Source: Lachnospiraceae bacterium (lineage in GTDB: Bacteria; Bacillota; Clostridia; Lachnospirales; Lachnospiraceae). Taken from it: a stretch of 64,000 nucleotides of DNA. A program made the position numbers and the translations under genes. The notes beneath the pieces were generated by a model. That model saw nothing but the letters and a program-made list of their open reading frames with translations, was not told the DNA's origin and ran no database searches. The stretch spans positions 62,001 to 126,000 of the forward strand of contig JAAVBZ010000045.1 in the NCBI GenBank assembly GCA_014803415.1, in the 5' to 3' direction. Of the stretch, positions 44,177 through 51,903 are shown piece after piece (within the stretch, counting starts at the first letter, position 1; every line of letters starts with the position of its first letter).

Positions 44177-44775
44177 AAAATATGATTAAGGATGCAGCGG
44201 TGCTGCTTATCATTACAGTGACGGCCGGTTTGCTCCTGGGCTTTGTATATCAGATTACCAAAGAACCTATTGCACTTGCGCAGGAGAAAGCTGCCAATGA
44301 AGCCTATGCGGAAGTCTTTCCGGGAGCAGATTCTTTTGAAGCAATTGCATTTTCAGTGCCGGCTGGGGACAGCACCTGGGAAGAAGAGTATGGAGCGGTA
44401 GATATTGATAAAATTCTGGAAGTCAAAGACGGACTGGGAAATAATCTCGGATACGTACTGACAGTTACCAGTCATGAAGGCTATGGCGGAGATATTACTT
44501 TTACCATGGGAATACAAAATGACGGTACATTAAACGGAATTTCCATCTTAAAGATTTCAGAAACGCCCGGTCTTGGTATGAAAGCAGAAGCAGTATTAAA
44601 ACCTCAGTTCGATAATAAAAACGTGTCAAGCTTTACCTATACCAAATCCGGTTCTGTCATGGACAGCCAGATCGATGCCATCAGTGGAGCAACCATCACT
44701 ACCAATGCCGTTACTAGGGCTGTTAACGGCGGACTTTATATATATCAGACACAGTTAGGAGGTAATGTACAATGA
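44173..44775 (+). CDS. rnfG: Rnf complex subunit G (FMN-binding)
   Basis: A 200-residue subunit with one N-terminal membrane span (~8-28) and an external FMN_bind domain. The flavinylation motif SGATITT is near residue 174. GYGGDITFTMGIQNDGTLNG and ETPGLGMKAE are typical of the RnfG/NqrC fold. It passes electrons between RnfD and the other redox centres. It starts at an ATGA overlap with rnfD and ends at an ATGA overlap with rnfE, so translation is tightly coupled. Confidence 0.95.
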   Translation: MKNMIKDAAVLLIITVTAGLLLGFVYQITKEPIALAQEKAANEAYAEVFPGADSFEAIAFSVPAGDSTWEEEYGAVDIDKILEVKDGLGNNLGYVLTVTSHEGYGGDITFTMGIQNDGTLNGISILKISETPGLGMKAEAVLKPQFDNKNVSSFTYTKSGSVMDSQIDAISGATITTNAVTRAVNGGLYIYQTQLGGNVQ

Positions 44776-45488
44776 AAGAAGGCAGCGCAGCCGAACGATT
44801 AAAAAACGGTATTATTACTGAAAATCCTACCTTTGTACTGACGCTGGGCATGTGTCCTACGCTGGCGGTTACAACGTCTGCAATTAACGGACTGGGAATG
44901 GGACTTACCACGATGGCGGTATTGGCACTCAGTAATATGTTCATATCCATGTTAAGAAAGGTGATTCCTGACAAAGTAAGGATCCCTGCGTTTATCGTGA
45001 TCATAGCTTCTTTTGTTACGATGGTGGAGCTCTTATTGGAGGGATATCTCCCATTCTTGTATAATGCACTCGGGCTATATATTCCGCTCATCGTAGTCAA
45101 CTGTATCATTCTGGGCCGTGCAGAGAGCTATGCTTCCAAGAATGGCGTGATCTCTTCTTTGTTTGACGGTATCGGCATGGGACTTGGTTTTACCTTTGCT
45201 CTGACGATCATCGGAGCGGTCAGAGAGCTGATCGGTGCTGGAGAACTGTTCGGATTCAAGATCATGCCGGAAAGCTATGTGCCCTGCAATATTTTCATAC
45301 TGGCTCCGGGAGCATTCTTTGTTCTTGCAGTACTGACGGCAATCCAGAATAAAGTAAAGCTGGCGGGAGAGCGCAAAGGAAAAGATATGTCAAAGATACA
45401 GTCAGGATGCGGAAGTGACTGTTCACATTGTAAGGATACTGGCTGTACGGGACGCACAGCAGAAAAGGAGGGAAAAGACATTGATTAA
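44772..45488 (+). CDS. rnfE: Rnf complex subunit E with a Cys-rich C-terminal tail
   Basis: A 238-residue membrane subunit with six spans, homologous to RnfA. Landmarks are NPTFVLTLGMCPTLAVT and GLYIPLIVVNCIILGRAE, which bear the Cys that ligate the membrane-embedded Fe-S centre with RnfA. After the last span the cytosolic tail contains GCGSDCSHCKDTGC, four Cys in a short metal-site-like spacing not part of the core fold. The stop overlaps the TTG start of rnfA by 8 nt. Confidence 0.94.
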   Translation: MKEGSAAERLKNGIITENPTFVLTLGMCPTLAVTTSAINGLGMGLTTMAVLALSNMFISMLRKVIPDKVRIPAFIVIIASFVTMVELLLEGYLPFLYNALGLYIPLIVVNCIILGRAESYASKNGVISSLFDGIGMGLGFTFALTIIGAVRELIGAGELFGFKIMPESYVPCNIFILAPGAFFVLAVLTAIQNKVKLAGERKGKDMSKIQSGCGSDCSHCKDTGCTGRTAEKEGKDID

Positions 45489-46059
45489 GGAATTACTTAT
45501 TATTCTGATCTCATCTTCACTGGTAAGCAATGTTGTTTTAAGCCAATTCCTTGGCTTATGTCCGTTCCTCGGTGTCTCCAAAAAGATCAATACGGCGGCA
45601 GGTATGGGGACCGCGGTTATTTTTGTCATTACCCTGGCTTCTGCAGTAGCCGGCATGATTTATAAGTTCATTCTGACTCCTCTTGACCTGACATATCTGC
45701 GGACCATCGTATTTATTCTGGTCATTGCGGCACTGGTACAGTTTGTGGAAATGTTCTTAAAAAAATTTATGCCCTCTTTGTACCAGGCGCTTGGTGTTTA
45801 TTTACCTCTGATCACGACCAACTGTGCAGTACTTGGTGTAGCCCTTACCAATGTTCAGAAGAATTACGGAATCCTTGCAGGTATTGTAAACGGTTTTGCC
45901 ACAGCAGTGGGCTTTACCATTTCTATTGTGATTCTTGCGGGGATCAGAGAAAAAATGGAATACAATGATATTCCGGAATCCTTTAAAGGAATGCCCATCG
46001 TGCTGATCACAGCGGGACTGATGGCGATCGCCTTCTGCGGATTCTCGGGACTCTTGTAG
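45481..46059 (+). CDS. rnfA: Rnf complex subunit A
   Basis: A 192-residue, six-span membrane subunit. Conserved blocks are NVVLSQFLGLCPFLGVSKK and GVYLPLITTNCAVLGVAL, each with a Cys for the RnfA/RnfE Fe-S centre. The TTG start at 45481 is supported by aggaggg upstream and fits the usual RnfA length; the longer frame back to 45415 lies within rnfE. It ends 11 nt before rnfB. Confidence 0.95.
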   Translation: MIKELLIILISSSLVSNVVLSQFLGLCPFLGVSKKINTAAGMGTAVIFVITLASAVAGMIYKFILTPLDLTYLRTIVFILVIAALVQFVEMFLKKFMPSLYQALGVYLPLITTNCAVLGVALTNVQKNYGILAGIVNGFATAVGFTISIVILAGIREKMEYNDIPESFKGMPIVLITAGLMAIAFCGFSGLL

Positions 46060-46070
46060 GAGGTGCTTAG

Positions 46071-46871
46071 GTGAGTATATCAGGAATTATTTTATCGGTT
46101 GCCGCAGTAGGCGGTGTTGGATTATTTGTAGGCATATTTCTTGGAATAGCCGGAATCTGCTTTAAAGTAGAGGTAGACGAAAAAGAGGAGGCGGTTCTTG
46201 CGGCACTTCCCGGCAATAACTGCGGCGGATGTGGATTTCCCGGATGCAGCGGTCTTGCGGCGGCCATTGCCAAAGGGGAAGCGGCTGTGAATACCTGTCC
46301 TGTAGGAGGAGAAGCAGTAGGAAAGAAGATTGCCGAGATCATGGGCGTGGAAGCGGAAGAATCCACGAAAATGGTAGCATTTGTACAATGTCAGGGAGAT
46401 TGTGACAAAACAACATTTGATTATGACTATTATGGAATCGAAGACTGCCGTATGCTGTCTTTTGTTCCAAACGGCGGTGCAAAAAGCTGTAATTACGGCT
46501 GCCTTGGTTATGGAACCTGTGTGCAGGTCTGTCCCTTTGATGCCATTCATGTTGAAAACGGCGTTGCAAAAGTAGATAAAGAAGCATGTAAAGCATGCGG
46601 TAAATGTGTGGAAGTCTGTCCTAAGCATCTGATCAGCCTGATTCCTTATGATGCAAAATATGCAGTAGCATGCAGCTCTCTGGAAAAAGGACCTGTTGCC
46701 ATGAAGGAATGTACCACAGCCTGTATCGGCTGTCAGCTCTGCAAGAAAAACTGTCCAGCAGATGCCGTTACAGTGGAGAATTTTAATGCAACGATCGATT
46801 ATGAAAAATGTGAAGGCTGCGGAGCCTGCAAGGAAAAATGTCCCAGAAAATCGATTATTGAGCATGCTTAA
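46071..46871 (+). CDS. rnfB: Rnf complex subunit B (poly-ferredoxin)
   Basis: A 266-residue subunit: N-terminal membrane span (residues ~4-27), a Fes-type [4Fe-4S] domain (NNCGGCGFPGCSGLA), then several ferredoxin sites in GYGTCVQVCPFDAI, CKACGKCVEVCPKHLI, CIGCQLCKKNCPADAV and CEGCGACKEKCPRKSI. It is the entry point for electrons from reduced ferredoxin. The GTG start has aggaggtg upstream. Its stop overlaps the next start by one base (TAATG), coupling it to the aldo-keto reductase gene. Confidence 0.96.
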   Translation: MSISGIILSVAAVGGVGLFVGIFLGIAGICFKVEVDEKEEAVLAALPGNNCGGCGFPGCSGLAAAIAKGEAAVNTCPVGGEAVGKKIAEIMGVEAEESTKMVAFVQCQGDCDKTTFDYDYYGIEDCRMLSFVPNGGAKSCNYGCLGYGTCVQVCPFDAIHVENGVAKVDKEACKACGKCVEVCPKHLISLIPYDAKYAVACSSLEKGPVAMKECTTACIGCQLCKKNCPADAVTVENFNATIDYEKCEGCGACKEKCPRKSIIEHA

Positions 46872-47929
46872 TGAAAGTGAGGTATGGTTGTTCTATGAAT
46901 CAGGTACAGGTACGATTGGGAAAAACAGAAATTTTAGTGAATAAAAATGGCTTTGGAGCCCTTCCCATCCAGCGGATCAGCGATGAGGCGGCAGTTCATC
47001 TGCTACGTAAGGCTTATGATGGAGGTATCCGTTTTTTTGATACTGCAAGGGCATACAGTGACAGTGAGCACAAGGTAGGACTTGCTTTTGAAAAGATCAG
47101 GGAGAATCTGTATATTGCTACCAAATCCGGTGCGCAAACGGGAGAGGCCATGCGAGAGGACCTGAAGAAGAGTCTTGAGAATCTGAAGACCGATTATATT
47201 GATATTTATCAGTTCCATAATCCGGCATTCTGTCCCAGACCCGGTGATAACAGCGGTTTATATGATGCTGCGCTGGAAGCCAAAAAAGAAGGTAAGATCC
47301 GTCATATCGGCATTACCAATCACAGACTGGCAGTAGCCGGAGAAGCAATAGAAAGCGGGCTTTATGAGACACTGCAGTTCCCGTTCTGTTATCTTGCAAC
47401 AGAAAAAGATGAAGAACTGGTCCGTAAGTGTAAGGAAGCAGATATGGGATTTATTGCCATGAAGGCATTGTCCGGCGGTCTGATCACTAATTCTGCCGCT
47501 GCGTACGCTCATGCGGCCCAGTATGATAATGTACTTCCTATCTGGGGAGTTCAGAAAGAAAAGGAGTTGGATGAATTCCTTTCTTATGTAACGAATCCAC
47601 CTGCTATGACGAAACAAACAGCTGAGCTCATTGAGAAGGACAGGGCAGAACTTTCGGGAGAATTCTGCAGAGGATGCGGGTATTGCATGCCGTGTCCCGT
47701 AAATATTGAGATCAACAACTGTGCCAGAATGTCCCTTCTGCTGCGGCGTTCACCGTCAGAAGCCCAGCTTACACAGGAAGCACAGAAAAAAATGCTGAAT
47801 ATCGAAAACTGTCTACACTGTAACCAGTGTAAGGGCAAATGTCCTTACGGACTGGATACACCGGCGCTTCTTCAGAAGAATCTGGAGGATTACAAGAATG
47901 TGCTGGCCGGCAAAGTATCTGTTTCATAA
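46871..47929 (+). CDS. Aldo-keto reductase with C-terminal ferredoxin motifs
   Basis: A 352-residue protein. Residues ~15-260 form an aldo-keto reductase barrel (GFGALPIQRI, FFDTARAYSDSEHKVG with the catalytic Asp/Tyr, YIDIYQFHNP, IGITNHR, FIAMKALSGG). The C-terminus has [4Fe-4S]-type Cys clusters, CRGCGYCMPCP and CLHCNQCKGKCP. It may link NAD(P)H- or ferredoxin-dependent reduction of a carbonyl to the Rnf electron pool (inference from position). The start may be ATG 46871 or ATG 46895. It is the last gene of the Rnf transcript. Confidence 0.85.
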   Translation: MKVRYGCSMNQVQVRLGKTEILVNKNGFGALPIQRISDEAAVHLLRKAYDGGIRFFDTARAYSDSEHKVGLAFEKIRENLYIATKSGAQTGEAMREDLKKSLENLKTDYIDIYQFHNPAFCPRPGDNSGLYDAALEAKKEGKIRHIGITNHRLAVAGEAIESGLYETLQFPFCYLATEKDEELVRKCKEADMGFIAMKALSGGLITNSAAAYAHAAQYDNVLPIWGVQKEKELDEFLSYVTNPPAMTKQTAELIEKDRAELSGEFCRGCGYCMPCPVNIEINNCARMSLLLRRSPSEAQLTQEAQKKMLNIENCLHCNQCKGKCPYGLDTPALLQKNLEDYKNVLAGKVSVS

Positions 47930-47936
47930 AAAGATA

Positions 47937-48938
47937 TCATAAAACAGTTCCATCTTCTGAAATAAAGACGGCCTCCACCCCTTGGAGGCTGTCTATCAGT
48001 TTTTTCCCCTTTTCATATCCTAAAATAAAACAATATGTGGACAAAGCATCCCCATCTACGGAGCGTTCACTGATAATGGTTACGCCGGAAAGACCGCTGT
48101 CTGCCGGATATCCGTCTGAAGTAGACAGAATATGATGGTAGAGGACATCCTCCTTTAGAAAAAACCGTTCATAATTGCCGGAAGATACCAGCGACCTGTC
48201 CTGCACATCAAGAATGAGGATAGAAGTGCCGGCATCAGCAAAAGGTTTTTGAATTCCAACTTTAAAAGGAGTATGATCAGGCCGCCCGCCAATCGTTAAA
48301 ACATTTCCGCCAAGATTAATGACAGCGCTTTTTACATTGTTAGCGATCAGGTATTCTTTCATTCTGTCGGCAATATATCCTTTGGCAACAAAACCAAGAT
48401 CTATCATGGCCTGGGGATCTTTAAGAGTTACCTGATTTCCTTCTATCATGATATTCCGGTAATTCACATGAGAAAGTGCTTCAATGATGGCATCTTCTGA
48501 AGGAACAGTGCCCTGATCATCCTCACCGAAATTCCATAGACTTGACAGAGTGCCGATGGTGGGATCTACCAGACCCTCTGACATTTCGGCGTAAGACAAA
48601 GCGATATTTAACAGATCACGTGTTTCATCATGAACAGTTACTGGCATTCCGCCGCTGTGATTAATGTTCCAGACATCACTGCCCTCTATAGTGCGGCTCA
48701 GCATATGCTCATAAGAATCCGCCATTTCCATACAGCCTTCAAACAGTTCTTCACGTCCGGTTCCATAGAGTGTGATGGATATAACTGTATTCAGATAAAA
48801 GCCGGTTCTGGTCTCTTTTGCCATATTCTGTCCGCAGCCTGTAAGATTCGGGAATAAAAGCAAGACAGCAATAGATAAAAAGAAACACAGAATAGACCCG
48901 GTAAATTTTTGCAGTTTTGGTAAAAAACATGAAAACAT
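47937..48938 (-). CDS. apbE: FAD:protein FMN transferase (ApbE lipoprotein)
   Basis: A 333-residue lipoprotein (signal residues ~1-33, lipobox LTGC) with an ApbE domain. Visible features are TRTGFYLNTVISITLYGTG near the start, VDPTIGTLSSLWNFG, DLGFVAKGYIADRM, VINLGGNVLTIGG and the C-terminal SERSVDGDALSTYCFILG metal site. It transfers FMN from FAD to Thr of target proteins outside the membrane; RnfD and RnfG in the adjacent convergent operon both carry target motifs. SD aggag is 9 nt before the ATG. Only 7 nt separate its stop from the aldo-keto reductase stop. Confidence 0.94.
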   Translation of the reverse strand: MFSCFLPKLQKFTGSILCFFLSIAVLLLFPNLTGCGQNMAKETRTGFYLNTVISITLYGTGREELFEGCMEMADSYEHMLSRTIEGSDVWNINHSGGMPVTVHDETRDLLNIALSYAEMSEGLVDPTIGTLSSLWNFGEDDQGTVPSEDAIIEALSHVNYRNIMIEGNQVTLKDPQAMIDLGFVAKGYIADRMKEYLIANNVKSAVINLGGNVLTIGGRPDHTPFKVGIQKPFADAGTSILILDVQDRSLVSSGNYERFFLKEDVLYHHILSTSDGYPADSGLSGVTIISERSVDGDALSTYCFILGYEKGKKLIDSLQGVEAVFISEDGTVL

Positions 48939-48971
48939 GAAAAGATTCTCCTAAATGGAATTTGTTTATAG

Positions 48972-49001
48972 TTGTCAATTATCAGGTAATTATAGTATAC
49001 T
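48972..49001 (+). promoter_or_regulatory. Promoter of the GH25-like gene
   Basis: TTGTCA (48972-48977), an 18-bp spacer and TATACT (48996-49001), in the gap divergent from apbE. Confidence 0.55.
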
Positions 49002-49054
49002 CTTACAGTAACAATGATTAAAAAGGTGAAAAATCGAAAGAGAGTAGTGATATA

Positions 49055-50209
49055 ATGCGGTTACCTGATGAACAGGATGAAAAAGGAATGAGCCCTCGGG
49101 TCACTTATACTATAGTGGCAGTATCAATTCTGATTCTTATTATATTAGCCTATGTGCTTATCAGCAATAGCAAAAATAAATCCAATCATATATACAATCA
49201 GAATACGGCCACTGCGGAGCCGTTGCCAACAGCAACAGTGTCAACGGAAGGAACTGTAAAATTTACCGATGGTGAGACAGACTTGGAGACTCTTTACAAA
49301 GAACATAAGCTGACATCACAGGATCTTGAATTCTGGGATATGTATGATGAGGAAGAAAAGGATGTGGAGGCGCAGGCTTCACCGGCTGCAAGTTTGGGCC
49401 CGACGCCTGTCCCTTCCCATGAACCTACTGACGAGGAAAAAGCAGCCGACGGCAACCATATTCTGGTTTCTTATAAAGACGGAACCCAGGAGTGGGTGGA
49501 GATTGATGATAAGATTCCCAAAAGTGATTATGATTTTACCAAAATGAAAACAGTCAATGGAAAAATGACTTATTATGACGGAAACAAAAAGCTTTCAAGG
49601 CTGGGAGTGGAGATTTCGGAAGAGAACGGAACAGTAGACTTTGAGACTCTTCGGGATGAAGGAATTGATTTTGTAATGTTGAAGGTTGGAGCAAGGGGAT
49701 ATGGAACAGGACTGATCACCCTTGACCAGAATTTTATCACAAATATAGAAGCAGCTTCAAAGGCGGGACTGGAGATCGGCGTTTATTTCTGCTCTCAGGC
49801 AGTGACTGTGGATGAGGCCGTAGAAGAGGCACAGTTTGTTGCCGCTAATCTGATTCCTTATAAGATCACTTATCCGGTAGCCCTTCGAATGGAGAGCATT
49901 AAAAATGATACTGCCAGAACGGATATTCTGGATACAGAGCAGAAGACGCAGATTGTAGAAACCTTTTTGAAAGAAGTAGGAAGAGAAGGTCATGATGCGA
50001 TTTTATATGGAGACAGAGATTGGCTGCTATCAGAGATTCTTTCCTCCGAAATACTGAAGAAGTATGATGTATGGCTGACAGATCAGTCGCCTGTGCCCGA
50101 TTATCCTTACCAGTTCAAAATGTGGGAGTATGCAGGCGGTGAAAGCATTAACGGAGTGGGAAGAGAAGTCAATTATACCATCAGCTTCGTAGATTATTCC
50201 AAGCGTTAG
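49055..50209 (+). CDS. Membrane-anchored GH25-like protein with altered catalytic residues
   Basis: A 384-residue type II membrane protein: span at residues ~16-37, a Pro/Thr/Ala-rich acidic linker (~45-185) and a C-terminal GH25 muramidase-like barrel (~190-382). The barrel opens with LGVEIS where the family has GIDVS, and the usual DVE catalytic strand reads LRME (R278-M-E280). The Asp is thus replaced by Arg although a Glu remains. YPYQFKMWEYA near the end is typical of GH25. It may bind peptidoglycan rather than cut it (inference). Its stop overlaps that of the convergent next gene. Confidence 0.75.
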   Translation: MRLPDEQDEKGMSPRVTYTIVAVSILILIILAYVLISNSKNKSNHIYNQNTATAEPLPTATVSTEGTVKFTDGETDLETLYKEHKLTSQDLEFWDMYDEEEKDVEAQASPAASLGPTPVPSHEPTDEEKAADGNHILVSYKDGTQEWVEIDDKIPKSDYDFTKMKTVNGKMTYYDGNKKLSRLGVEISEENGTVDFETLRDEGIDFVMLKVGARGYGTGLITLDQNFITNIEAASKAGLEIGVYFCSQAVTVDEAVEEAQFVAANLIPYKITYPVALRMESIKNDTARTDILDTEQKTQIVETFLKEVGREGHDAILYGDRDWLLSEILSSEILKKYDVWLTDQSPVPDYPYQFKMWEYAGGESINGVGREVNYTISFVDYSKR

Positions 50210-51006
50210 TCCGATACCGTATAATTTAATATTTTAGAAGAAATATGCAGTTTTGAATAAATGTCGGCGTAGACGGAAGGAGAAAGATCCTCTAAGTAAT
50301 TAGGAACGAAATTCTTTGTTACGCCGGCTTTTTTCAGTATATCTATCGCTTTATTATAAGCGATGGCAGCTTCTGTATCAGTAACATAAGTTCCTACTGT
50401 ATAATTGCCGTTAATATGGATCTTTGTTACATACTTAACACCTTTTTTAGATTCTTTTCTTATAACGCCATGATATTTATTAAAGATCTCAATATTTTCA
50501 TATCGGAAGTCACAGGGATCCCCGTTTACAAAGCGGTAGTCTCTGCCCTGTACGGCGTAATTTTTAATGCCATATCGGTTGGCAATATTTACCTGCATGC
50601 CATAATCAGCCACAAAAAAGTGACGGCCCCTTTGCATGATCTTTCGGGAAGAGTAATAGAAAAGATCATCAATGTCAAACTTTAATACCTGTTCGGGAGA
50701 AAGAAAATATTCAAAATAGTTCTGACGAAGATAGATAGGAGTAGCTATATATATATTATTGTCTCTGAAATTGATCAGAGTGACCCACTTGCCAAAAGGC
50801 AGGACACGGTGAATGGAATAATCATTTAATGAAAGAGATTTTTTTTCAATGATAGAAGAAGCTTCCAAATATGCACCAAAAGCCTTGGATGGTGTATCAT
50901 AGCTTCCAAGGCTGATATGCTTTTGCTTATACGTGATAGAAGAACGGTAATAAACAGTACCGTTCTTTTTTGTTGCCGGAAATACGCCGGGCAGCTTCTT
51001 TTCCAT
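50206..51006 (-). CDS. AP2-like DNA-binding protein derived from an HNH/AP2 endonuclease
   Basis: A 266-residue protein. The N-terminus (KLPGVFPATKKNGTVYYRSS, LGSYDTPSKAFGAYLEA) and C-terminus (YHGVIRKESKKGVKYVTKIH, VGTYVTDTEAAIAYNKAID) each look like an AP2/integrase-type DNA-binding domain. Between them, VNGDPCDFRYENIEIFNKYH matches the tail of HNH homing-endonuclease domains, but catalytic His residues are not evident. It is probably a domesticated regulator. ATG 51006 is preferred, with aaggtgg 5 nt upstream. Direct repeats and a dyad in its upstream region are candidate binding sites. Confidence 0.65.
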   Translation of the reverse strand: MEKKLPGVFPATKKNGTVYYRSSITYKQKHISLGSYDTPSKAFGAYLEASSIIEKKSLSLNDYSIHRVLPFGKWVTLINFRDNNIYIATPIYLRQNYFEYFLSPEQVLKFDIDDLFYYSSRKIMQRGRHFFVADYGMQVNIANRYGIKNYAVQGRDYRFVNGDPCDFRYENIEIFNKYHGVIRKESKKGVKYVTKIHINGNYTVGTYVTDTEAAIAYNKAIDILKKAGVTKNFVPNYLEDLSPSVYADIYSKLHISSKILNYTVSD

Positions 51007-51072
51007 AAAAACCACCTTGTATCAGGTTAAAGTTTGCAGATCAATAATTATTATCCATTTTAACATAAAACA

Positions 51073-51167
51073 TACAAATTTGAAATATTTTACCCATAAA
51101 TACAAATTTTAGAAATATTTTAAGGCATGTCTGTATAAAATATTAAGGAAGTATTACACAAGTGTAA
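51073..51167. promoter_or_regulatory. Direct repeats and dyad between the AP2-like gene and the SleB-like gene
   Basis: tacaaattt..gaaatatttta occurs twice, at 51073-51092 and from 51101, 28 nt apart. A perfect dyad ttacac-aa-gtgtaa lies at 51154-51167, just before the SleB-like gene. Both are candidate operators in this divergent 190-bp gap. Confidence 0.45.
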
Positions 51168-51196
51168 CATTTTGAAAGAAAGGAATATGGAATAAA

Positions 51197-51823
51197 ATGT
51201 ATAAAAAGTTTGTAACCCAGTTGTTTCTTTGCAATATGCTTTTTCTGGCAGGATGGTTCTGTGTAAAGGGAATACAGGTAAACAGACTGGCTTCTATGCC
51301 GGCTTTTCAGATCAGTCTGGCGCAAAATTATGAAGAGCCAAAGGCTGACAAGTTCTTTGGGATTTTAAAAAGAGCTTCTTCAGGGCAGAGAGTCGTAGAT
51401 TATGAGGTGCTTGAAAGAGAGGATATTTATAATCTTTCGGACAAGGATTATGAAGTTTTGTTAAAAATTGTACAGGCAGAGGCAGGGAATGAGGATGAAA
51501 AAGGAAAGATGCTGGTGGCAGGCGTAGTGATGAACAGAGTGAACAGCAGCAGATTTCCCAATACGGTAGAGGAGGTAGTATTCCAGCATAAAAACGATAA
51601 ATATCAGTTTTCGCCTGTGGCCAACGGCAGCTATTATTCCGTAAAAGTGAGTGAGGAGACCAAAGAGGCTGTGGGCAGAGTTCTTAAAGGTGAGGACATG
51701 ACAGAAGGCGCGCTTTATTTTGCGGCCAGAAAATATGCTGATGACGAAAACATGAAATGGTTTGACCGTTCCTTAAAAAGATTGTTTGAATACGGCGGAC
51801 ATGAATTTTTTACCTACGGATAA
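51197..51823 (+). CDS. SleB/CwlJ-type cell wall hydrolase
   Basis: A 208-residue protein with an N-terminal signal/anchor (residues ~1-25) and a C-terminal Hydrolase_2 (SleB) domain from about residue 85. The domain contains IVQAEAGNEDEKGKMLVAGV (catalytic Glu), VMNRVNSSRFPNTVEEVVFQ and YQFSPVANGSYY. It is related to spore-cortex lytic transglycosylases, but such proteins also act on vegetative walls; no peptidoglycan-binding domain is present. It is followed after 80 nt by thrC. Confidence 0.87.
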   Translation: MYKKFVTQLFLCNMLFLAGWFCVKGIQVNRLASMPAFQISLAQNYEEPKADKFFGILKRASSGQRVVDYEVLEREDIYNLSDKDYEVLLKIVQAEAGNEDEKGKMLVAGVVMNRVNSSRFPNTVEEVVFQHKNDKYQFSPVANGSYYSVKVSEETKEAVGRVLKGEDMTEGALYFAARKYADDENMKWFDRSLKRLFEYGGHEFFTYG

Positions 51824-51903
51824 GGCTGTCTTGTCAAGTGCCGGGGTTTATGATAATATCTAAAAGGATAAATCACTGCCTGCAGAGAAAGAAAGGAACG
51901 AAT

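Noticed and set aside
46122-46865. 247-codon open frame on the minus strand
   Set aside because: It lies wholly inside rnfB, whose Cys motifs are unmistakable; the antisense frame is open because of Cys/Gly-rich codon use.
50206-51006. AP2-like protein as a phage integrase
   Set aside because: No tyrosine-recombinase catalytic residues (R-H-R-Y), att repeats or phage genes are present.
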